Assembly (NCBI GenBank): GCA_002281775.1
Contig: NCGY01000002.1
Location: forward strand, 1-64,000
Origin: Hydrogenophilales bacterium 16-64-46
GTDB taxonomy: Bacteria; Pseudomonadota; Gammaproteobacteria; Burkholderiales; Thiobacillaceae
DNA length: 64,000 nt
Direction of reading: 5' to 3'
The notes under the pieces are model-generated. The model saw only the letters and a program-made list of their open reading frames with translations. It was not told the DNA's origin and made no database searches. Made by a program: the position numbers and the translations under genes. Numbering within the stretch: the first letter of the stretch is position 1; every line of letters starts with the position of its first letter. Shown one piece after another: positions 35,931 through 45,657 of the stretch.

Positions 35931-37457
35931 ATGAAACTGCTGCGCCTCGGTCGCATCGTCCAGGTGGCGGTGAAGTATGGACTGGAGGAATTCTTCCTCG
36001 GCCACGAACGCGTCCGCCCGCTGCGCTGGCTGGTGCGCGCGCTGCTGTTCTGGCGTCCCATTCGCGAGCCGCGCGCGGTGCGGCTGCGACGCGCGCTCGA
36101 AGATCTGGGGCCGATCTTCGTCAAGTTCGGCCAGCTGCTCTCCACCCGCCGCGATCTCGTGCCGCTGGACCTTGCCGACGAACTGGCGCGGCTACAGGAT
36201 CGCGTGCCGCCTTTCGATTCCGCTGCGGCCGTCGCCACGATCGAGGCCGCGCTGGGCAAGCCACTCGACCAAGCCTACGCCGAATTCGACCGCACGCCGG
36301 TGGCCTCGGCCTCGGTGGCGCAGGTGCACTTTGCCCGCCTGCCCGATGGTCGGCCGGTTGCGGTGAAGGTGCTGCGTCCCGGCATCAGCCGCGTCATCGC
36401 CCACGACGTGAGTCTGTTGCACGTGCTTGCCCTCGTGGTGGAAAAAAGTTTTGCCGACGGCCGACGGCTGCGCCCGCGCGAGGTCGTGGCGGAATTTGAA
36501 AAGCATCTGGCAGACGAACTCGACCTGATGCGCGAGGCCGCCAACTGCTCGCAGCTGCGGCGCAATTTCAAGGAGTCGTCGCTGCTCGCCGTACCCGAGG
36601 TTTACTGGGATGCGTGCGCGAAGGACGTAATGACCATGGACCGCATGGACGGCATCCCGGTCAGCCAGATCGAGCGCCTGCGCGCTTCCGGCGTGGACAT
36701 TCCCAAACTCGCCGCCACCGGGGTGGAAATCTTCTTCACCCAGGTGTTCCGCGACGGGTTCTTCCATGCCGACATGCACCCCGGCAACATCCTCGTGCGC
36801 CCCGGCTCCGAGCAGTACATCGCGCTCGACTTCGGCATCATGGGCACGCTCACCGAGGTCGACAAGCAGTACCTCGCGCGCAACTTTCTCGCCTTCTTCC
36901 GCCGCGACTACAAGGGCGTGGCGCAGGCCCACGTCGAATCCGGCTGGGTACCGGCCGACACCCGCGTCGATGAACTCGAAGCGGCGGTGCGCGCCGTATG
37001 CGAACCGGTGTTCGACCGGCCGCTGAAGGACATTTCCTTCGGCCGCGTGCTGTTGCAACTGTTCCAGGCCTCGCGCCGCTTCAACGTCGAAATCCAGCCG
37101 CAGCTGGTGTTGTTGCAGAAAACCCTGCTCAACATCGAAGGCCTCGGCCGCCAGCTGGACCCCGAGCTCGACCTGTGGAAAACCGCCAAGCCCTTTCTCG
37201 AACGCTGGATGAACGAACAGATCGGCTGGCGTGCGCTGGTGCGAAATCTCAAGGACGAAGCGCCGAAGTGGGCACAACTGCTGCCGCAACTGCCGCGGCT
37301 GGCCCACCACGCGCTCAACGAAAACCGCCTGACCCAGCTCGAATCCGGCCTCACGCTGATGCTGCGCCAGCAGCAGGCGCGTAACCGCTGGCTCGGCGCC
37401 ATAGCCGGCCTGCTGGCGGTGCTGGCAATTCTGACCCTCTATTTCAATCTGCGATAA
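35931..37457 (+). CDS. ubiB: Ubiquinone biosynthesis kinase-like protein UbiB
   Basis: 508 residues, ABC1/ADCK kinase-like. The KxGQ motif is [14 protein letters not shown] near 64-67, the Ala-rich loop ASASVAQVH follows, then VAVKVLRPG, and the catalytic segment [17 protein letters not shown] and LDFGIMG (DFG). One C-terminal membrane helix (about 486-505, [18 protein letters not shown]). UbiB supports ubiquinone synthesis, probably by ATP-dependent extraction of lipid intermediates. It lies 16 bp after ubiJ. Confidence 0.95.
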   Translation: MKLLRLGRIVQVAVKYGLEEFFLGHERVRPLRWLVRALLFWRPIREPRAVRLRRALEDLGPIFVKFGQLLSTRRDLVPLDLADELARLQDRVPPFDSAAAVATIEAALGKPLDQAYAEFDRTPVASASVAQVHFARLPDGRPVAVKVLRPGISRVIAHDVSLLHVLALVVEKSFADGRRLRPREVVAEFEKHLADELDLMREAANCSQLRRNFKESSLLAVPEVYWDACAKDVMTMDRMDGIPVSQIERLRASGVDIPKLAATGVEIFFTQVFRDGFFHADMHPGNILVRPGSEQYIALDFGIMGTLTEVDKQYLARNFLAFFRRDYKGVAQAHVESGWVPADTRVDELEAAVRAVCEPVFDRPLKDISFGRVLLQLFQASRRFNVEIQPQLVLLQKTLLNIEGLGRQLDPELDLWKTAKPFLERWMNEQIGWRALVRNLKDEAPKWAQLLPQLPRLAHHALNENRLTQLESGLTLMLRQQQARNRWLGAIAGLLAVLAILTLYFNLR

Positions 37458-37468
37458 GGACGCCCGCC

Positions 37469-38896
37469 ATGCTCATCGGCTTCGTCATTCTCTATCTCGT
37501 GCTGTCCATCGGCATCGGTCTGTATGCCGCCACCCGGGTACACAACGCCGGCGACTACATCACCGCAGGGCGCAGCCTGCCGATGATCGTGGTGGTGGCG
37601 ATGGTATTTGCAACCTGGTTCGGCGCGGAAACCGTGCTCGGCATCCCCGCCACCTTCCTCGACGAGAATCTCGGCGCGACGATTTCCGACCCCTTCGGCG
37701 CGTCGCTCGCGCTGATCCTGTTCGGCCTCTTTTTTGCGCGGCCGCTCTACCGCATGAAGCTGCTGACGCTGGGCGACTTCTTTCGCCAACGTTACAACCG
37801 GCCGGTGGAGATCGTCATTTCAGGCGCGATTGCCCTGTCCTACCTGGGCTGGGTGTCGGCGCAGGTGGTGGCGCTGGGACTGGTGTTCAACGTGCTGTCG
37901 GACGGCATGATCACGCAGTCGCAGGGCATCCTCATCGGCGCGGCGGTGGTGCTGCTCTACACCCTGTTCGGCGGCATGTGGTCGGTGGCGCTCACCACGC
38001 TGGTGCAGATGACGGTGATCGTCGCCGGCCTGTTGTGGATCGCCTATCTGGTTGGCGGCATGCCCGAAGTGAACGGCATCGCCCCGGTGATCGAACACGC
38101 GACGGCCGCCGGCAAGTTCGAATTCTGGCCCCCACTGGAATGGGCCGCGATCGTCACTTTCATCGCGGGGCTCCTCACCATGGGCCTGGGCTCGATTCCG
38201 CAACAGGACGTGTTCCAGCGTTCCAACGCCGGCAAGAACGAGTCCATCGCCGTATGGGGCACGGTCATCGGCGGCGTGCTGTATTTCCTGTTCGCCGCCG
38301 TGCCGATCTACCTCACCTACTCCGCCACTTTGGTCGACCCGGCGATGACCAGCCAGCTGCTCGCAGAGGATGCCCAGCTGGTGCTGCCGACCTTCGTCAA
38401 GACCCATCTGCCGCTCGCCGCGCAGATCGTGTTCTATGGCGCGCTGCTGTCGGTGATCATGTCTACCGCCTCCGGCACGCTGCTCGCGCCCTCGGTCACC
38501 ATCTCGGAAAACATCCTCAAGGAATTCATGCCGCACCACCGCATGAGCCAGAAGAAACTGCTGTGGGTCACCCGCAGCGTGGTGGTCGCCTTCACCGTGC
38601 TGGTGGTGGTCTATTCGCTATGGTCGCTGCAATCCGAAACCAGCATCCACGACATGGTCGCCAACGCCTACAAGGTCACGCTCGCCTGCGCTTTCGTGCC
38701 GCTGGTTGCCGGCCTGTACTGGAAGCGCGCCAATAATCTGGGCGCCGGGCTCGCCATTGTGCTGGGCCTGGTGGTGTGGATCGCGATGGAGTTCGTCGCG
38801 CCGGACGCGGCACTGCCGCCGCAGTTTGCGGGCTTGATCGCGAGTGCAACGGGAATGATTGCAGGCGGCCTGGCACGCCCTGCCCGGATCAACTAG
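37469..38896 (+). CDS. Sodium:solute symporter (SSF) family protein
   Basis: 475 residues, about 13 membrane helices. SSF features include the AGRSLPMIVVVAMVFATWFGAE segment in helix 2 and the conserved GLGSIPQQDVFQRSNAGKNE loop. The family carries sugars, amino acids, urea or organic acids with Na+; the substrate cannot be read. It begins 11 bp after ubiB and so may share its transcript. A 9-bp inverted repeat without T-run follows the stop. Confidence 0.88.
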   Translation: MLIGFVILYLVLSIGIGLYAATRVHNAGDYITAGRSLPMIVVVAMVFATWFGAETVLGIPATFLDENLGATISDPFGASLALILFGLFFARPLYRMKLLTLGDFFRQRYNRPVEIVISGAIALSYLGWVSAQVVALGLVFNVLSDGMITQSQGILIGAAVVLLYTLFGGMWSVALTTLVQMTVIVAGLLWIAYLVGGMPEVNGIAPVIEHATAAGKFEFWPPLEWAAIVTFIAGLLTMGLGSIPQQDVFQRSNAGKNESIAVWGTVIGGVLYFLFAAVPIYLTYSATLVDPAMTSQLLAEDAQLVLPTFVKTHLPLAAQIVFYGALLSVIMSTASGTLLAPSVTISENILKEFMPHHRMSQKKLLWVTRSVVVAFTVLVVVYSLWSLQSETSIHDMVANAYKVTLACAFVPLVAGLYWKRANNLGAGLAIVLGLVVWIAMEFVAPDAALPPQFAGLIASATGMIAGGLARPARIN

Positions 38897-38908
38897 GCGT
38901 TGACGACA

Positions 38909-38933
38909 CACCGCCGGGACAGTACCGGCGGTG
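38909..38933. terminator. Inverted repeat between convergent genes
   Basis: CACCGCCGG (38909-38917) and CCGGCGGTG (38925-38933) form a perfect 9-bp stem with a 7-nt loop, between the symporter stop (38896) and the sat/cysC stop (38942). No T-run; could serve as a bidirectional weak terminator. Confidence 0.45.
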
Positions 38934-38941
38934 CACGGTGA

Positions 38942-40570
38942 TCAGCGCAGGTAGCCTTCGTACTCGAGCTTGAGCAAAACGCGCTGCACCGCCTCGTCGA
39001 TCCCCAGGCCCGTCGTGTCGATCGACAGTTCGGGGTTTTCCGGGATTTCGTAGGGGTCGGACACGCCGGTAAATTCCGGGATCAGGCCGGCGCGAGCTTT
39101 GGCATACAGGCCCTTGCGATCTCGTGATTCGCAGGTTTCGATGGGCGTGGCCACGTGGATTTCGACAAAGCCGCCGACCGCCTCGATCATCGCGCGCACG
39201 TCCCGGCGGGTTTGCCGGTAGGGGGCGATGGGTGCACATACGGCGATCCCGCGGTTCTTGGTGATTTCGCTCGCGACAAAGCCGATGCGCCGCACGTTGA
39301 TGTCGCGATGCGCCTTGTTGAACCCCAGTTCGGACGACAGGTTGCGACGCACGATGTCGCCGTCGAGCAGGGTCACGCTGCGTCCGCCCATTTCCATCAG
39401 TCGGGCCGCCAGGGCGCGGGCGATCGTGGATTTGCCGGCACCCGACAGCCCTGTGAAGAATACCGTGAACCCCTGCTGGTCGCGGGGTGGCTCCTGACGC
39501 GCCAGTTCGTCGATGAGCTCCGGAAAGCTGTACCAGGCAGGAATCTTCAAGCCCGCCCGCATGCGGCGGTGGAATTCCTCGCCGGTCAGGGTGGAGATGC
39601 GCGCGCCCTCGGGCACCTCCGCCTCCTGCATGTATTCGGCCCGGTCTTCGACGTAGACCATGCGCGGGTAGGCCACCAGTCTCACCCCCAGTTGCCCGGC
39701 CTGCTCGGCCAGCGAGGTGGCCGATTCCGCGTCGAGCATGTCCTGTCCGCGGCGACGCGCGCCTACGGGTTCGTGTTCCCCGCCCGCGATCAGCAGGCTG
39801 CACCCGTAATTGCGCGCAACGATGGTGCGCAGCAGCCACTCGGCCGGGCCATTCTTGCGCGGCGGCGCAGGCAGGATCGACAGCTGGGTGGTGGCCGCCG
39901 GGAAGCGTTCGTGTATGGCGAGAAAACTGCGGACGAGGCCGAAGTAGGCCGGCGCTTCGGTGATGTCTCCCCCCGCCAGCGGATGCAGTAACAGGTTGGC
40001 CTCGTTCTCGACCGCGCACTTGAGACAGAATTCGAACTGCGCCCGATGCATCGGCTGGCGCGCCTGCCAGGCCGCCACGCGACGCCAGCCCCGCTTGGCA
40101 AACACCGCGCGCAGTTCCGCCGGCGTATGACGCCAGGCCACAAAATCGGGATGTGGCGGCAAGGCTGCGCCTTCGATCGCGCCGCCAAGATGCCAGACAT
40201 CCGCCTCCTGCCAGCTGTCCGACAGCGTCAGGACGGCCAGCATGAACCCTTCGCCATCCCGCAGGGCGATCCTGTCGCCCGGCTTGAAATCGGCGGCCTG
40301 TTTGGCCTTGCTCGTGAGCGTGATCGGCACCGGCCAGAAGGTGCCGTCGTCGAGCTTGTGCGTGCTCCGCACCTGTTCGCACTGTGCCCGGGTCATGTAG
40401 CCGGTCAATGGCGAATACGCGCCATTCATGAGCATTTCCAGCTCGCATTGCTGTTCCCAAGCGATATCCAGCGAGGGAAGCGAAAAAGCCTCCTGTTTGA
40501 GTGCCTCGACCCGTTCCGGGTCAATAAGGTTGACGAGCGTGCCGCCGTAGGGCGCGATAAGGTGATCCAT
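38942..40570 (-). CDS. cysC: ATP sulfurylase-like domain fused to APS kinase
   Basis: 542 residues. The N-terminal ~360 residues follow ATP sulfurylase (SGYMTRAQCEQV-type text, LNLLLHPLAGG-like), but catalytic motifs are altered: canonical QxRNPxHxxH reads QARQPMHRAQ (about 170) and canonical GRDHAG reads GGEHEP (about 262). The C-terminal APS kinase is intact: P-loop GLSGAGKSTIARAL (about 371), DGDIVRRNLSSELGF, RDINVRRIGFVASEI and DPYEIPENPEL. The kinase should make PAPS from APS; the first domain may be inactive or repurposed. It ends 6 bp before the DHH gene begins downstream on the same strand (stop 40577). Confidence 0.9.
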   Translation of the reverse strand: MDHLIAPYGGTLVNLIDPERVEALKQEAFSLPSLDIAWEQQCELEMLMNGAYSPLTGYMTRAQCEQVRSTHKLDDGTFWPVPITLTSKAKQAADFKPGDRIALRDGEGFMLAVLTLSDSWQEADVWHLGGAIEGAALPPHPDFVAWRHTPAELRAVFAKRGWRRVAAWQARQPMHRAQFEFCLKCAVENEANLLLHPLAGGDITEAPAYFGLVRSFLAIHERFPAATTQLSILPAPPRKNGPAEWLLRTIVARNYGCSLLIAGGEHEPVGARRRGQDMLDAESATSLAEQAGQLGVRLVAYPRMVYVEDRAEYMQEAEVPEGARISTLTGEEFHRRMRAGLKIPAWYSFPELIDELARQEPPRDQQGFTVFFTGLSGAGKSTIARALAARLMEMGGRSVTLLDGDIVRRNLSSELGFNKAHRDINVRRIGFVASEITKNRGIAVCAPIAPYRQTRRDVRAMIEAVGGFVEIHVATPIETCESRDRKGLYAKARAGLIPEFTGVSDPYEIPENPELSIDTTGLGIDEAVQRVLLKLEYEGYLR

Positions 40571-40576
40571 GCCGAT

Positions 40577-41545
40577 CTAGCTCCGAGTGAAAACCGTGTT
40601 GAACAAAGCAATAAACCGGCCAAGTTCGGATTCGGGCAGATGGTTGACGCCTGCTGCCCCCTTGCGGCCCCCCCCCGTTTCGAACTGGCTGCACAGCGTG
40701 TCGGCACCGGATTTGCTCACTAGCGGCGCACGCACGCTGACCAGATAGCCGCCCTCCGGCTTGGCCGTGAGCACGGCATGGGCCAGTTCCGGCATCTCGA
40801 CCGCCAGCCGGTTGCCATAGACGCCGGAAATCCGGCGCGCCCATTTTTCTGCCGGCAGGATGAACAGTCGCCCCGCAACCGAGACTTCGGCCGGTTGCAG
40901 CGCCAGTGCGCGCGCCATGTCCTCGGCATAGCCGGCCTTGAGGGTCTGGAACGCCGGGGACTCGGCTATGAACGCGAAGGGATCGGCATAGGGGGAAAGC
41001 TGCCGGTACAGTTCGGCCGGGTCGAAGAACAGGTCTTCCAGCGTTTCGCCATAGCCGTTGTAGTTCAGGCATTCGCCCAGGGTCTGCAATTGTTCGAGCT
41101 GCCCCGCATCCAGGTTCAGGGGCACAGCGGCCAGTCGCGCCGACTCGGCCAGGTTGTCGCCAAATGCGGCGACCACGGCCCAGGGCAATTGCCTGCCCTG
41201 CAGGTAGGCATTGACCAGCAGGCTGGAACACACATTGGCATCGGTGTCGATGTGGGGCTCGAAATGCGGGTGATCCGGAATCTCGCCCGGCTGATGGTGA
41301 TCGAAGTAGCGGACGCGCGCGCCGGCTTCCAGCAGGCGGTCGAGTGCCGTCCGGTTCTTGGCGAGGGAAATGTCCAGTACCGTGACCCGGTCGCCCGCCC
41401 CGGCTGACACCCGTTTCAGCAGGTCGATCTCGCGTTTGGGCCCGGTCACCAGCAAGGATGCGCAGGGCTCATCGAGACGCAGTTGATGCAGGGCGCAAAT
41501 GCCGTCGGCATCGCCGTTAAAGACATCGATGGTTTGTGTGTGCAT
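40577..41545 (-). CDS. DHH-family phosphoesterase
   Basis: 322 residues from the ATG at 41545. The N-terminal DHH domain has DVFNGDADGICALHQLRLDE (metal-binding Asp pair) and YFDHHQPGEIPDH (the DHH motif), with D-x-D in HIDTDANVCSS. The DHHA1 motif is GGGRKGAAGVNHLPES, with Arg where GGGH is usual. Such proteins cleave short oligonucleotides or 3'-phosphoadenosine-5'-phosphate. pAp would be the waste of PAPS-using enzymes, consistent with the adjacent APS kinase gene, whose start lies 7 bp after its stop. Its start is 38 bp from the divergent heparinase gene. Confidence 0.88.
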   Translation of the reverse strand: MHTQTIDVFNGDADGICALHQLRLDEPCASLLVTGPKREIDLLKRVSAGAGDRVTVLDISLAKNRTALDRLLEAGARVRYFDHHQPGEIPDHPHFEPHIDTDANVCSSLLVNAYLQGRQLPWAVVAAFGDNLAESARLAAVPLNLDAGQLEQLQTLGECLNYNGYGETLEDLFFDPAELYRQLSPYADPFAFIAESPAFQTLKAGYAEDMARALALQPAEVSVAGRLFILPAEKWARRISGVYGNRLAVEMPELAHAVLTAKPEGGYLVSVRAPLVSKSGADTLCSQFETGGGRKGAAGVNHLPESELGRFIALFNTVFTRS

Positions 41546-41583
41546 GGGTATTCGTTGAATTGTGCGTTCGTTAGAATCGGAAC

Positions 41584-44500
41584 ATGAAACATCCAGCCAC
41601 GCGGCAGACTTCGCCGCACTCCCCCGCGCCGTTCTGGCTCGCAATCGGCTACGCGGCCCTGATCATATACGGCACCCTGTTTCCGCTGGATGAATGGCGC
41701 TTCCCGCCAGCAGGGTGGATCAATCCTATCACGCTGGGTTTGCCGGCCCATGTGCCGCGCGCCGATCTCGTCGTGAACCTGCTGGCCTACATGCCGCTCG
41801 GGCTCTTCCTGACCCTGTGGCTAAGACACCGTCTGGGATGGGTACTGGCCATGACCGTGGCCTGTGCAATCGGCGTCGGCATGAGCCTCGCGCTGGAAAT
41901 TCTCCAGTCGGCCCTGCCGAGCCGGGTTCCTTCACGCCTGGACTGGCTGTCCAACAGCGCTGGCACGGTAGCGGGGGCCCTGTTCGGACTGGCATTCAAC
42001 CCCCGTCTGCCCGTCGGCCATCGCTTTGCGACCTGGCGAGAAACCTGGTTCGTGGCCGGTGCGCTGGGCAATCTTGCGCTGATCGTCCTGGCATTCTGGA
42101 CGATGACCCAGCTGGTCCCCTTCGTACCCTCGTTCGACTGGGGCAATCTCAAGGCGGGCATGAAGCCATTGGGCAACACCCTGCGCCACCCGGACAGCCT
42201 GCGTATCGTGGCCACCCTGGAAGCCTGGCTGAATCTGCTGGCGCTGGGCCTGCTCGCCCAGCTGGCTGCGCGCCGCAGCGTGGTCTGGCCCTTCCTGCTG
42301 TTCGCGCTTGCAGTGCTGGTATTGAAAATCCCGGTGGAAGGCCGCCAGCTGACGCTCGAACTCCTGCTCGGCTGGGCTGCCGCTGCTGCCAGCCTGGTGA
42401 TCCTGCGCCTGACGCATCCGCGCAGCCTCGCCCTCGGCGTCATTGCCGGGCTGGTCACCGCCTATGCACTCGCGCAGTTCGAGCCCGGCCCTACGGCAAC
42501 GACGCGCGCCATCAACTGGACGCCGTTCGCGGCTCAGGTCGGCTCGCTGGCCGGGATGGGCGACCTGGTTGACACGCTCTGGCCCTTCCTGGCGCTGGGC
42601 CTGGCCGGCCGCTGGCTCACGCCGTGGCGGCTGCGCCGTCTGGTCTGGGGCCTGGGCGGCACGCTGACGATCGCGCTTGCCTTCGGTCTCGAATGGATGC
42701 AGCAGGCGATCCCCGGCCGCCATCCCGACATCACCGATGTGCTCATTGCCGCGCTGGGCTGGACGCTCCCGTGGCTCTTCACCGATACACGCGGGCAGAC
42801 AGTCGCGGCCCGTATCGATGGCCTGCCGCGCCAGGCACGCTGGGCCCTGCCGGTCCTGGCGAGCGGCATGCTGTCGCTGGGTGCGGTGGGCTGGAGCATC
42901 GGCAGTGCGGTCCAGATCGAAACCGACGAGCGCGGGCGTGCCATGCTGCCCGCGCCGGAGAGTCTGGCCCCCATCCATTTCCCGAACTACAGGCTGAACC
43001 ATCCGCGCCTGCCGCATCCGGGCACGGCGGATATTGCCCGGCTGCGCATCGAGAACCCCGGATGGTTCGGCCAGATGCAGCGCCGGGCCAGACGCGGCGA
43101 GGGCGATCTGTATGCCATCACTGTGCTGGCCTATATCGAGCCCGGGAGCCAGGATCTGGCGCGCCTGCACGCGCGGCTCATGCAGGTCAGATACAGTTTC
43201 CGGGGCGAGCAGGCCAAACCCGTGGCGCTCGCTTACGACTGGCTGTACGAGCAGTGGTCGGACGCGCAGCGCGCGCAACTGCGCGACAAGCTGGCCGAAG
43301 GGGTCGGCTATCTGGTGAATTTCATCCGCCGCGAGCGGCTCTCGCCCTACAACGTCTATCTCTACAACAGTCCGTTCCAGGCTCTGATGGCGGCCAGTAT
43401 CGCCCTCTACGGCGACGATCCGCGCGGCGAGCTCTACATGCGCTTCACCCACGATCTGTGGAAACATCGCGTGCTGCCCGTCTGGCGGCAGGTGATGGGA
43501 CAGGGCGGCGGCTGGCACGAAGGCGGGGAATACGTCGGCATCGGCATCGGCCAGGCCATTTACCAGGTGCCGGCGATGTGGCGCGCGGCGACCGGGGAAG
43601 ACCTGTTCAAATCCGAACCCGGCATTCGCGGCTTCCTCGACTTTGCCGTCTACCGCAAACAGCCGGACGGGACGGATTTCCGCTGGGGCGACGCCGGTTT
43701 TTTCAACAGGGGCATCCCCGACCTCAATGCGCTGGCGCTGGAGTACCGCCATGCCGCCGCCTACAGTCTGCGCCCGCCCCGCCGCGGGCAGCCGACCAGC
43801 TGGCCCTGGGGGCCGCTTAGCGACGCCAGCCTGCTGGAGCCGCAGGCACGCGCGAGGCTGCCACTGACCAAGCGTTTCGACGGAATCGGCATGGTCATCG
43901 CGCGTAGCGACTGGTCTGCAGACGCCACCTACGTCAGCTTCAAGGCCGGCGACAACTACTGGTCGCACTCGCACCTCGATCAGGGTGCGTTCAGCCTCCA
44001 CAAACGCGGCGGCCTGGCGCTGGACAGCGGCCTGTATGGTCCGAAATACGGCTCAGACCATCACATGAACTACACCTACCAGAGCATCGCGCACAATCTG
44101 GTCACGATCACCGACCCCGACGACACCGCCCTGTCCGACGGCAAGATCGTCCGCCGCATCGCCAATGACGGCGGCCAGCGCCGCGTCGGGTCGGGCTGGG
44201 GCCTGTCCGCGCCGGTCGATCTGAGCGACTGGCTCGACCAGCGCCGGCTCTATCACACTGGGCGCATCGCCGCCTACGCCGAGGCTGCGGATCATGTCGT
44301 CGCCGTTGCTGATGTCACCCCCGCCTACACCAACCCGGCCTCCGGTGCCGGCGAATTCTCGCATCGCACCCGCCGTGTCGAACGCCTGTGGCGCAGTTTC
44401 GTCTACGATCGCGCCGCGGACCTCGTCATCGTGTTCGATGTCGTCGACGCCAGCCGGCCCGAATTCGAAAAGCGCTGGTTGCTGCACACCACCGGCAAAC

Positions 44501-45015
44501 CCGATATTTCCGGCACCCGCTTCCGGGTCGATACCGGCCGGCCGGGCGGCGGCCACCTGCAGGGCGAAGTGCTGTTGCCGCGCGCGCCCCGCCTGAATGC
44601 CATCGGCGGGCCGGGATTCGAATTCTGGGTGGACGGCAGGAACTACGACGAATCCGGCGCGGTGGCCAAGGCCCTTGCGCGACGCGGCCAGCCTGCCGAA
44701 CCGGGAAACTGGCGCATCGAACTGATGCCCGCCTCGCCCAGCAAGCCCGATCAATTCCTGGTGGTACTGGCGCCGCGCCGGGATGCGGACGAGCCGGTCC
44801 CCCGGCTACGGTTGCTGCAACAGGGCAGGCTGGTCGGCGTCGAAATCGCGCAGCCGGACGGCCCGCGCCGCTGGTGGTTCGACCCGGACAACGGCGACGT
44901 GCACTTCGAGGACGCATCAGAGCGTCGCAGCCTGGCTGGCGGCCTGCACGCGACCGCCCCCGGCTGGTTGCCCGGCTGGGCCGACTCAGTCTGGCGGACG
45001 TGGTTCGGGCGTTGA
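41584..45015 (+). CDS. VanZ-heparinase II/III fusion protein, 1143 aa
   Basis: Two VanZ-like membrane blocks: about 15-140 (with [36 protein letters not shown]) and about 300-400 ([29 protein letters not shown]). A membrane helix (about 420-440) is followed by a large alpha/alpha-toroid lyase domain, with the heparinase II/III active-site stretch [13 protein letters not shown] (His795, His797, Asp799), LDSGLYG and HNLVTI. C-terminal beta-sandwich about 900-1140. The catalytic part is predicted on the periplasmic side. It likely cleaves a uronate-containing polysaccharide. TAGAAT near 41570 precedes the ATG. It overlaps aroK tail-to-tail by 30 bp. Confidence 0.85.
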   Translation: MKHPATRQTSPHSPAPFWLAIGYAALIIYGTLFPLDEWRFPPAGWINPITLGLPAHVPRADLVVNLLAYMPLGLFLTLWLRHRLGWVLAMTVACAIGVGMSLALEILQSALPSRVPSRLDWLSNSAGTVAGALFGLAFNPRLPVGHRFATWRETWFVAGALGNLALIVLAFWTMTQLVPFVPSFDWGNLKAGMKPLGNTLRHPDSLRIVATLEAWLNLLALGLLAQLAARRSVVWPFLLFALAVLVLKIPVEGRQLTLELLLGWAAAAASLVILRLTHPRSLALGVIAGLVTAYALAQFEPGPTATTRAINWTPFAAQVGSLAGMGDLVDTLWPFLALGLAGRWLTPWRLRRLVWGLGGTLTIALAFGLEWMQQAIPGRHPDITDVLIAALGWTLPWLFTDTRGQTVAARIDGLPRQARWALPVLASGMLSLGAVGWSIGSAVQIETDERGRAMLPAPESLAPIHFPNYRLNHPRLPHPGTADIARLRIENPGWFGQMQRRARRGEGDLYAITVLAYIEPGSQDLARLHARLMQVRYSFRGEQAKPVALAYDWLYEQWSDAQRAQLRDKLAEGVGYLVNFIRRERLSPYNVYLYNSPFQALMAASIALYGDDPRGELYMRFTHDLWKHRVLPVWRQVMGQGGGWHEGGEYVGIGIGQAIYQVPAMWRAATGEDLFKSEPGIRGFLDFAVYRKQPDGTDFRWGDAGFFNRGIPDLNALALEYRHAAAYSLRPPRRGQPTSWPWGPLSDASLLEPQARARLPLTKRFDGIGMVIARSDWSADATYVSFKAGDNYWSHSHLDQGAFSLHKRGGLALDSGLYGPKYGSDHHMNYTYQSIAHNLVTITDPDDTALSDGKIVRRIANDGGQRRVGSGWGLSAPVDLSDWLDQRRLYHTGRIAAYAEAADHVVAVADVTPAYTNPASGAGEFSHRTRRVERLWRSFVYDRAADLVIVFDVVDASRPEFEKRWLLHTTGKPDISGTRFRVDTGRPGGGHLQGEVLLPRAPRLNAIGGPGFEFWVDGRNYDESGAVAKALARRGQPAEPGNWRIELMPASPSKPDQFLVVLAPRRDADEPVPRLRLLQQGRLVGVEIAQPDGPRRWWFDPDNGDVHFEDASERRSLAGGLHATAPGWLPGWADSVWRTWFGR

Positions 45016-45579
45016 GCCGCCGCCGGCATCGCACGGCACGCCCGCTGCCGGCGGGCAGGCACGCAGGAGGTCTATCCGCTCCAGCAAGAGGCGCGTGATG
45101 CCCGACACACTCTGTCGTCCGGTATCGACCACGATATCGGCGATCTCCCGGTACAGGGGATCGCGCACTCGGTAGAGCTCGCGCAGTTTTGCCAGCGGAT
45201 CGCCGGTCTGGAGCAAGGGCCGGTTGCGATCGTGCCGCGTGCGCTCGTAGAGATACTCCGGCTGCCCTCGCAGGTAGATAACCGTGCCGTTGGCGCGCAG
45301 GGCATCGCGATTGAGCGGCGAGAGGATGGCCCCGCCGCCCGTCGCCAGCACCACGCCCGAGTTCGCGGTCAGATCGGCGATGGCTGTCTCTTCGCGTTTG
45401 CGAAAACCCGCCTCACCCTCGATCTCGAATATCACCGGGATTTTCACGCCGGTGCGCGCCTCGATCTCGTGGTCGGAATCGCGGAAGTCGCTACCGTAAT
45501 GCTTCGCCAGCAGGCGCCCCACGGTCGTCTTGCCGGCTCCCATCAGCCCCACGAGATAGAGATTGTCGCACTTGCTCAT
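44986..45579 (-). CDS. aroK: Shikimate kinase AroK
   Basis: 197 residues. It phosphorylates shikimate in aromatic amino acid synthesis. Walker [17 protein letters not shown], the shikimate-binding [16 protein letters not shown] and the Arg-rich lid ([11 protein letters not shown]) are intact. The C-terminal ~20 residues are proline-rich and overlap the heparinase gene by 30 bp. In most beta- and gammaproteobacteria aroK is followed by aroB; here aroB is missing and the lyase gene converges instead. Confidence 0.95.
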   Translation of the reverse strand: MSKCDNLYLVGLMGAGKTTVGRLLAKHYGSDFRDSDHEIEARTGVKIPVIFEIEGEAGFRKREETAIADLTANSGVVLATGGGAILSPLNRDALRANGTVIYLRGQPEYLYERTRHDRNRPLLQTGDPLAKLRELYRVRDPLYREIADIVVDTGRQSVSGITRLLLERIDLLRACPPAAGVPCDAGGGSTPEPRPPD

Positions 45580-45611
45580 GGCGGCATTCTAGCCTGCAGG
45601 CAGGCGTACGA

Positions 45612-45641
45612 AATAAAAAACGCGGGCCAGGCCCGCGTTTT
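45612..45641 (-). terminator. Rho-independent terminator of the pil operon
   Basis: CGCGGGC and GCCCGCG around CAG (45621-45637), flanked by A6 on one side and TTTT on the other. Read on the minus strand the stem is followed by TTTTTTATTT, a strong terminator 17 bp after the pilQ stop. It separates pilQ from aroK. Confidence 0.85.
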
Positions 45642-45657
45642 CAGGATCGCCACGGGA

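Noticed and set aside
41932..44001. A 689-codon open frame on the minus strand inside the VanZ-heparinase gene
   Set aside because: No motif, low-complexity text, and the plus-strand frame carries the lyase active site.
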